Assembly (NCBI GenBank): GCA_964360145.1
Contig: CAYHWW010000047.1
Location: forward strand, 1 to 19,518
DNA from: CAYHWW01 sp964360145
GTDB taxonomy: Bacteria > Bdellovibrionota > UBA1018 > CAYHWW01
Direction of reading: 5' to 3'
Length of the DNA: 19,518 nt
Shown: piece after piece, positions 15,263 to 19,518 of the stretch
Position numbering within the stretch: the stretch's first letter is position 1
Layout: every line of letters begins with the position of its first letter
The notes under the pieces: generated by a model
Seen by the model: the letters and a program-made list of their open reading frames with translations, nothing else
Database searches by the model: none
What the model was told of the DNA's origin: nothing
Translations under genes and position numbers: made by a program

Positions 15263-16687
15263 CTAAATTCTTAGGTTCAATACTGCCTCAGCAGCACGTA
15301 GTCCCGATAGTGCCTCTCCATACAAACCAAGAGATGGCCAAATAAGCCCGCCACAGGCATGCATATTATCGTGGGGGGTAGCGATGGACACTGCATTAAA
15401 GCCTTGGCGTAGTTTTCCACCGCGCACATAGTATCGGGCCTTGCCTGGGCGTCGCACGCTCTCTGAAACCGCTGCGTGCCTGAAGTCCGGCCACACCTGG
15501 CGGATGTTGTATTCCACAAAGGGCATAATCTCTTCCATTTTTCGTAGCATCATGGCGGAGAGCCGACGTAGGGACTTGGGCTGTGTTTTAGCTACCCGCT
15601 CTGGCACAAGGACAGTAGCGAATACGTAAATGGTGCCACGCCCGCTCTTCACTGATCGCAATGTAAGATAATTCTCCCCTTCCAAGGGTAAGGTCGGATC
15701 GCTGAGGTACACTACATCTTCAGCCATTCCTCTTGGTAAAGCGTCTTCATTTATTTCGAAAACCACGGTGTGTTCGATGTGGGAATTTTCAACCCGGGAG
15801 AGGTCGTAAACGTAGTTTGTGTCTTGCAACGACAGGGGAATCGAACCGTAGAGCACACGCAAGTCCTCCCCGATGACCACCTGACTGCCCTTAACCACAC
15901 CCTCGAAACTACTGAGCAGGAGACCGGACACCTTTTTTTGCTCCATAACAATGGAGGCTACTTCAGTGCCGATCAATACATCACTGCCATTAGCATGGAT
16001 GGATTTTATCAGGCGCTCGATGATGGCCCCAACTCCCTGGTCCAGTCGCCATATGCCTTCCCCTTGTAGGGCCAACACCAAGGCCGCCTCCTCCGGGGGC
16101 ATATTCACTGGCACAGAATGTGAGTTAAACGCAGCCACGGGAGTAACAAGAGTATCTGTAATCTCTTTACTCACTGTCCCCAAGTGCCGTCGCATGGCAT
16201 CCAAGACTTTGCGCCGAGGCCGAATACGTGAGGGGTCTGTGCACATCACGGCACGAACACTATTACGCAAAGGGGATTCATAATTGATGACGCGCAATAA
16301 TCTCTCCAGATCCAGCCTCTCCTGGCCGGAGAGTTCGATTCTGAGCTCGTCGGAAAATGCGCTATTAGCAGAAATGTTCATCTTCACGCGAAAATGAGGA
16401 GTCAGCACCTGGGCTAAGGTCTCGCACTTTCGCCAGGGCAGCCCCTCGATTAATCCCAACTCTTGAAATGCCTGATAGACAGGGTAGCCTTCGTTTAGGC
16501 CACTGAGGACCGCAGGTACAGCAGGTCCTTCCTCAAGCTCAAGTTCTTCAGCATTGGTACCCTCAGGCGAGATCAGGAGCACGGATCGCCCTTTTTGGGA
16601 CAGAAGTGCCGCGCACATCGTCGGTGCGATGCCTGCGCCGTATACTAAAACGTCGTAATTGCCACCCAAGAGGCGCGCCATTGCCAC
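15263..16687 (-). CDS. FAD-dependent oxidoreductase, phytoene dehydrogenase-like
   Basis: About 474 residues. I start at GTG 16687 because GGGAGGA lies 8-9 nt before it; the ATG two codons on (16681) is the alternative, and the upstream ATG at 16747 would run deep into the previous gene. The N-terminal dinucleotide fold is YDVLVYGAGIAPTMCAALLSQKG, ending in an acidic-type strand VLLISPEG. The third glycine of GxGxxG is a proline here (GAGIAP, 17-22). The C-terminal FAD strand ATPHDNMHACGGLIWPSLG, followed by GLRAAEAVLNLRI, matches the COG1233 (phytoene desaturase/isomerase) layout. No carotenoid genes are near, so the substrate is open; a lipid or quinone-type molecule is possible. The start codon follows the stop of the hotdog gene by 2 nt, which suggests linked function. 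Confidence 0.72.
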   Translation of the reverse strand: MAMARLLGGNYDVLVYGAGIAPTMCAALLSQKGRSVLLISPEGTNAEELELEEGPAVPAVLSGLNEGYPVYQAFQELGLIEGLPWRKCETLAQVLTPHFRVKMNISANSAFSDELRIELSGQERLDLERLLRVINYESPLRNSVRAVMCTDPSRIRPRRKVLDAMRRHLGTVSKEITDTLVTPVAAFNSHSVPVNMPPEEAALVLALQGEGIWRLDQGVGAIIERLIKSIHANGSDVLIGTEVASIVMEQKKVSGLLLSSFEGVVKGSQVVIGEDLRVLYGSIPLSLQDTNYVYDLSRVENSHIEHTVVFEINEDALPRGMAEDVVYLSDPTLPLEGENYLTLRSVKSGRGTIYVFATVLVPERVAKTQPKSLRRLSAMMLRKMEEIMPFVEYNIRQVWPDFRHAAVSESVRRPGKARYYVRGGKLRQGFNAVSIATPHDNMHACGGLIWPSLGLYGEALSGLRAAEAVLNLRI

Positions 16688-16689
16688 AC

Positions 16690-17109
16690 CTAAGGTCCTC
16701 CCTTTTGTAGTGCTATGGGAGTGACACAAGTGCCGACAGCCTTGCATACAACTAAGGGAGGATTGAGTACGTGGCCACTAGATGCTGCCTTAAAATCAGG
16801 ATCGTCAGGCTTCATGTTTTCGATCACTTTTCTAGCAATGAACTCCATCTTGCGTGAAGACTTGCCCACACTGAGGATGCGCGCTTCTATTTCGATGTAA
16901 TCCCCTCCATAAACTGGATGGAGGAACTCAACGCTCTCATAGGCTCGGAACAAGCCTTCATTGCCATCGAGACGGATCAGTAACTCCGTGGCGGCATCAC
17001 CGAAGAGCTGAAGCATTCGTGCCCCATCCACGAGGTTCCCTGCATAATGGGCATCATGTTGTCCTAGACGCAACCGTAGCTGCACCGCTGGTAACTCTCT
17101 TAAACTCAT
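16690..17109 (-). CDS. Hotdog-fold protein resembling 3-aminobutyryl-CoA ammonia-lyase (Kal)
   Basis: 139 residues, a single hotdog domain. The block LRLGQHDAHYAGNLVDGA (~14-30), then LFGDAATELLIRLDG, YESVEFLHPVYGGDYIE and VGKSSRKMEFIARKVI, closely resembles, from memory, the Kal enzymes of clostridial lysine fermentation, which remove ammonia from 3-aminobutyryl-CoA to give crotonyl-CoA. None of the other lysine-fermentation genes are here, so the substrate may be another beta-amino-acyl-CoA, or the protein may act as a thioesterase. The ATG has GGAGG six to seven nt upstream, lying within the waaA-like gene, so the 56-nt overlap with that gene looks real. It ends 2 nt before the flavoprotein gene. 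Confidence 0.65.
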   Translation of the reverse strand: MSLRELPAVQLRLRLGQHDAHYAGNLVDGARMLQLFGDAATELLIRLDGNEGLFRAYESVEFLHPVYGGDYIEIEARILSVGKSSRKMEFIARKVIENMKPDDPDFKAASSGHVLNPPLVVCKAVGTCVTPIALQKGGP

Positions 17110-18373
17110 CGCCTACCTCCAACTTTTCTATGACTTTTTTTGCGGCACCACGATGCCTCCGAGATAGTCCGTCAGTGAATAACGTACTGGCTCGTCCCTG
17201 GGCCATGCGCTGCTCAAGCCATCCCCAGGCCTGCGTACTGTCCTGCAGAACCGTCAGGGCACCGGCTGCCTCCAGTTCAAAAGACTCAGGGGACTTACCC
17301 CTCTTCGGCCCACAGGCGGTCCATGCCCCAGAAAGCGCAGGCTCCCATACACTGTGGACATTCTCATTGAACCCACCGCCCACATAGGCACATACCGCTA
17401 AACTATAAAGCTCCGCTAGGATACCCGTGCGGTTCACAACCCATGCACGGGGCCCTTGGTACCTTGCTGTATCTTCAGTTGGGAACACTCTGCTGCCGGC
17501 GGCATCCATGTAGGTTACAGCATAGCCCATGCGTAGCAGATCATGAGCCACTTTCAGATCCAGACCTGAGTCGATTTCATGAGGCACCACGGCTATGCCC
17601 CAATTTTTTCTCATCACTACAGTCTCTTGCAGCGTGGCTCGTAACACATCGTAATCAGTGGGCCACAAGCTCCCGATGACAAAAAGAGGTTGTGCTTTCA
17701 TTTCAACGGCAGCATGCCCCAGCTTTTGCTCCAAAACTCCTGCTGCACCACCAACACGCTCCAACACGCGGTCCACCCGTGTGTCCCCTATGATGGAAAT
17801 CCGCGGATGGTGGAGACCCACCGCTTCGCTGGCATACCCCATATAAATGGCGTAAATCTTGTGAATCAACCGCCGATGGAAGGCTCCTGGACGAATGGCA
17901 TTGACCAGGACAACACGGATACGCCGGGCCTGGCACTCCCACAGCATGCCTGGCCAGAGCTCATACTTCATCAATAGCAGAGTACGCACACCCTGCTGAT
18001 GGAGAAGATGAACAAAGTCCTTCATAAGACCTAATCCGTCGTGGGGCAAAGGCACCACGAGGCAAATGTTTCGATACTGCTCCGGCAGCGCCTCCACACG
18101 GGTTTTTGCTGAAATGGAGTAGTAACTTACCAATACGCCCTTGCCGCGACGCTGGAGTTCCTCAATGAGGGGGATCGCATATTCTAGCTCCCCGACGCTT
18201 GCCACGTGTATCCAATATTCCATGGTCGTGCCGGCTCGAAATCTCAAGCTCAAGTGGGCCTTCCAGGCACGCAGGCGTAGGGTACGCCGCACTTTGGGGT
18301 TGAACCGCCCCCACAGCCAGGCCAGAGCCAGAACCAGCGGATAGATGACCCAGCTGTAAACCCATGTTTTCAC
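17054..18373 (-). CDS. waaA: 3-deoxy-D-manno-octulosonic acid (Kdo) transferase, divergent
   Basis: 439 residues from a GTG overlapping the previous stop as GTGA. An N-terminal membrane anchor (SWVIYPLVLALAWLWGRF, ~7-24) precedes a GT-B fold. WIHVASVGELEYAIPLI carries the catalytic glutamate E62 of the Kdo transferase SVGE motif, and MKYELWPGML matches the family's E-x-E-L-W-P-N. The donor-binding region reads YVGGGFNENVHSVWEPALSG (~330-348), whereas typical members have GGHN followed by EPA; EPA is kept and the GGHN is altered. The enzyme adds Kdo to lipid A precursor on the cytoplasmic face of the inner membrane. It follows a GT9 glycosyltransferase, consistent with LPS inner-core synthesis. 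The C-terminal ~18 residues are encoded in the overlap with the hotdog gene. Number of Kdo residues added cannot be told. Confidence 0.83.
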   Translation of the reverse strand: MKTWVYSWVIYPLVLALAWLWGRFNPKVRRTLRLRAWKAHLSLRFRAGTTMEYWIHVASVGELEYAIPLIEELQRRGKGVLVSYYSISAKTRVEALPEQYRNICLVVPLPHDGLGLMKDFVHLLHQQGVRTLLLMKYELWPGMLWECQARRIRVVLVNAIRPGAFHRRLIHKIYAIYMGYASEAVGLHHPRISIIGDTRVDRVLERVGGAAGVLEQKLGHAAVEMKAQPLFVIGSLWPTDYDVLRATLQETVVMRKNWGIAVVPHEIDSGLDLKVAHDLLRMGYAVTYMDAAGSRVFPTEDTARYQGPRAWVVNRTGILAELYSLAVCAYVGGGFNENVHSVWEPALSGAWTACGPKRGKSPESFELEAAGALTVLQDSTQAWGWLEQRMAQGRASTLFTDGLSRRHRGAAKKVIEKLEVGDEFKRVTSGAATVASRTT

Positions 18374-19362
18374 AACGCAGTCAGACTGCCATGGGAGCGC
18401 GGCTTTGTCAGCATCTCGGTCACAATGCGCTCCACATCATCCACAGAAACACTTTTTAAGCATGCCTGTTTTTGAATCACCCTATGGCATCTACTACCAT
18501 TTTTAGAGCAGGGACGACACCAAAGCTTACGTTCAATAATTCTGCTCTGAGGCAGGCGCGGTCCAAAACCTAACTCAATCGTCGTAGGACCAAATATAGC
18601 AGCTACAGGCACCCCCTGGTCCTCAGCTAGATGCATCATCCCTGTATCATTGCAGAGGAGCAGCTGACAGCGGCCGAGCAGCGTGCGCAACTTTTGCAAG
18701 TCTGCAACTCCACGAGCATCCTCGTCGCAGACATCTGCGCCCAACCGCTGTTGTTGATTCAGCCCCAACCACACTACTTTAACGGCGCTATCCCGAGCCT
18801 TAAGACGACGCGCCACTTCCAGGAAACGTTCCTGAGGCCACTGTTTTGTCGACCACGCAGTTTCGCCACAGAGAGCAACCCAGCACCCTGGTGTAGAGTC
18901 ATCGCGTCTGGACGGACTTAAAGCGGATGATGGGCTGACTAAAGCAATGGCCACCAACGCCCGAGAGTAGGGACGACGATACAACAGGCACCCTATTCCT
19001 CTGAGGGTAAAGAGTAGAGTTTCCCTCAGACGGGGCTTTTGTATTCGCAACACCGTACGCATTAGCAGAACACATATAAGGCGTGAGCGCAGATTGGAGT
19101 GGAGATCGATGACATAGTCAAAGTCTTCTTCTCGCAATTTTCCAATGACATCATGCAGTTCCCGCAATGAGGCCTCATCAGGTACTTCATGAACTTGAAG
19201 ACCAGCTTCCTGGCGATAGACTGCTGAAAACTTTTGTTTAGTCAGTACATGAACTTCATTGCCCGGTACTGACACAAGTCGGCGCACAACGTCTAATGTG
19301 AGGATCACATCTCCCCAAGCGCTAAGTCGGATAACCAGGATTTTTAAAGGTCTAGTAGTCAA
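18370..19362 (-). CDS. Glycosyltransferase family 9 protein (heptosyltransferase-like)
   Basis: 330 residues from a TTG start. An in-frame TAG lies five codons upstream and no ATG is available; AGGACGAGG ends 5 nt before the TTG. KILVIRLSAWGDVILTLDVV (7-26) is the GT9 N-terminal motif, YVIDLHSNLRS the usual D-L-H strand, WSTKQWPQERF the mid-domain K-x-W-P motif, and LCNDTGMMHLAEDQGVPVAAIFGPT (~236-260) the ADP-heptose-binding C-domain. Four cysteines (C282, C285, C292, C301) form the CxxC...C...C pattern common in deltaproteobacterial GT9 enzymes. It likely adds heptose to the LPS inner core from the cytoplasm, before or with the Kdo transferase encoded next (4-nt overlap). It is first in the operon and starts 66 nt after the rRNA-type terminator; no good promoter match can be picked in that gap. 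WaaC and WaaF cannot be separated. Confidence 0.85.
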   Translation of the reverse strand: MTTRPLKILVIRLSAWGDVILTLDVVRRLVSVPGNEVHVLTKQKFSAVYRQEAGLQVHEVPDEASLRELHDVIGKLREEDFDYVIDLHSNLRSRLICVLLMRTVLRIQKPRLRETLLFTLRGIGCLLYRRPYSRALVAIALVSPSSALSPSRRDDSTPGCWVALCGETAWSTKQWPQERFLEVARRLKARDSAVKVVWLGLNQQQRLGADVCDEDARGVADLQKLRTLLGRCQLLLCNDTGMMHLAEDQGVPVAAIFGPTTIELGFGPRLPQSRIIERKLWCRPCSKNGSRCHRVIQKQACLKSVSVDDVERIVTEMLTKPRSHGSLTAL

Positions 19363-19428
19363 CAGTGCCTCGTCCTAAAGAACAGGGGATCTAGACATTC
19401 TGCAATGATTTTCATCATATGAAAAAGC

Positions 19429-19462
19429 AAAAACCCAAGACTCAATAGAGCCTTGGGTTTTT
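19429..19462 (-). terminator. Strong intrinsic terminator after the putative 5S rRNA
   Basis: AAAAACCCAAG and CTTGGGTTTTT form a perfect 11-bp stem that continues through CTC/GAG to a 4-nt loop. The one imperfect position is a G-U pair in minus-strand RNA but an A-C mismatch in plus-strand RNA, so the structure is best formed by leftward transcription. The minus-strand side ends in TTTTTGCTTTTTC. It separates the upstream (rRNA) transcript from the LPS operon. Confidence 0.85.
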
Positions 19463-19467
19463 GATAA

Positions 19468-19518
19468 GAAGGGGGCATCGAGCTACCTTTGCACACAATT
19501 GCTTGTGCACTAGTATTG
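19468..19518 (-). rRNA. rrf: Probable 3' end of a 5S rRNA gene (partial)
   Basis: Read leftward from the edge, CAATACTAGTGCACAAGCAA, then TTGTGTGCAAAGGTAGCTCG and ATGCCCCC, lines up with the 3' half of bacterial 5S rRNA. The 8-bp helix GTGCACAA/TTGTGTGC closes a GCAA tetraloop in the helix IV position. TAGTG and GTAGxTCGATGCC stand where 5S has GATGGTAGTG and GAGTAGGTCGNTGCC. The pyrimidine-rich 3' end would pair with the 5' end, which is outside the window. A terminator starts about 6 nt later, as after many rrn operons. Loop E is not fully canonical and under half of the molecule is visible, so this is a probable call; the exact 3' end is approximate. Confidence 0.55.

Noticed and set aside
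19361..19518. Open minus-strand frame running from the right edge to the GT9 start
   Set aside because: It would have to encode the perfect terminator stem, gives no protein-like sequence, and conflicts with the 5S-like structure at the edge.
1..19518. CRISPR array, tRNA genes, insertion sequences, prophage
   Set aside because: No regularly spaced repeats, no cloverleaf with the T-loop motif, and no transposase, integrase or phage-like protein were seen on either strand.

Overview
The window reads as a piece of a Gram-negative bacterial chromosome of moderately high GC. All recognisable genes lie on the minus strand, so the window is transcribed from right to left. Kdo transferase, a heptosyltransferase-type enzyme, a LolC/E permease, outer-membrane beta-barrels and a lipoprotein establish a diderm cell. 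The gene mix fits a deltaproteobacterium-like or Bdellovibrionota-like lineage, but that placement is inference; no marker in the window settles it.

Right block (19518 to 13755). The right edge looks like the last ~50 nt of a 5S rRNA gene, followed at once by a strong intrinsic terminator. A tightly packed six-gene run follows: GT9 glycosyltransferase, waaA-like Kdo transferase (GTGA overlap), a hotdog protein resembling 3-aminobutyryl-CoA ammonia-lyase (56-nt overlap), a phytoene-dehydrogenase-like flavoprotein, purB, and a small Flp-like pilin that overlaps the end of purB. Overlaps and gaps of 10 nt or less argue for one operon joining LPS-core synthesis with purine synthesis and two enzymes of unknown role.

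Middle intergenic region (13305-13754). About 450 bp hold no convincing gene but unusual structure: a 24-bp AT-rich palindrome near the next gene's start, and a 19-bp inverted repeat whose 38-nt loop carries four G-tracts on the minus strand, a canonical G-quadruplex pattern held in a hairpin. This is the most striking non-coding signal here.

Central block (13304 to 7290). A small outer-membrane barrel protein with a charged helical N-terminal part is followed by fadI and fadJ (anaerobic-type beta-oxidation thiolase and multifunctional protein). The fadI Shine-Dalgarno can be hidden in an 8-bp stem. A LolC/E-type lipoprotein-release permease follows 9 nt after fadJ.

Left block (7256 to 1). 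A membrane-anchored fold-III PLP enzyme (D-threonine aldolase/D-serine dehydratase-like), an outer-membrane barrel protein, a giant (~1,290 residue) lipoprotein with many EF-hand-like half-motifs, and the start of an M19-type dipeptidase form a close-packed cluster. M19 enzymes accept D-residues, and COG3616 enzymes act on D-amino acids. The cluster is therefore a plausible, apparently undescribed envelope module for D-amino-acid-containing peptides; this is inference from family membership and gene order.
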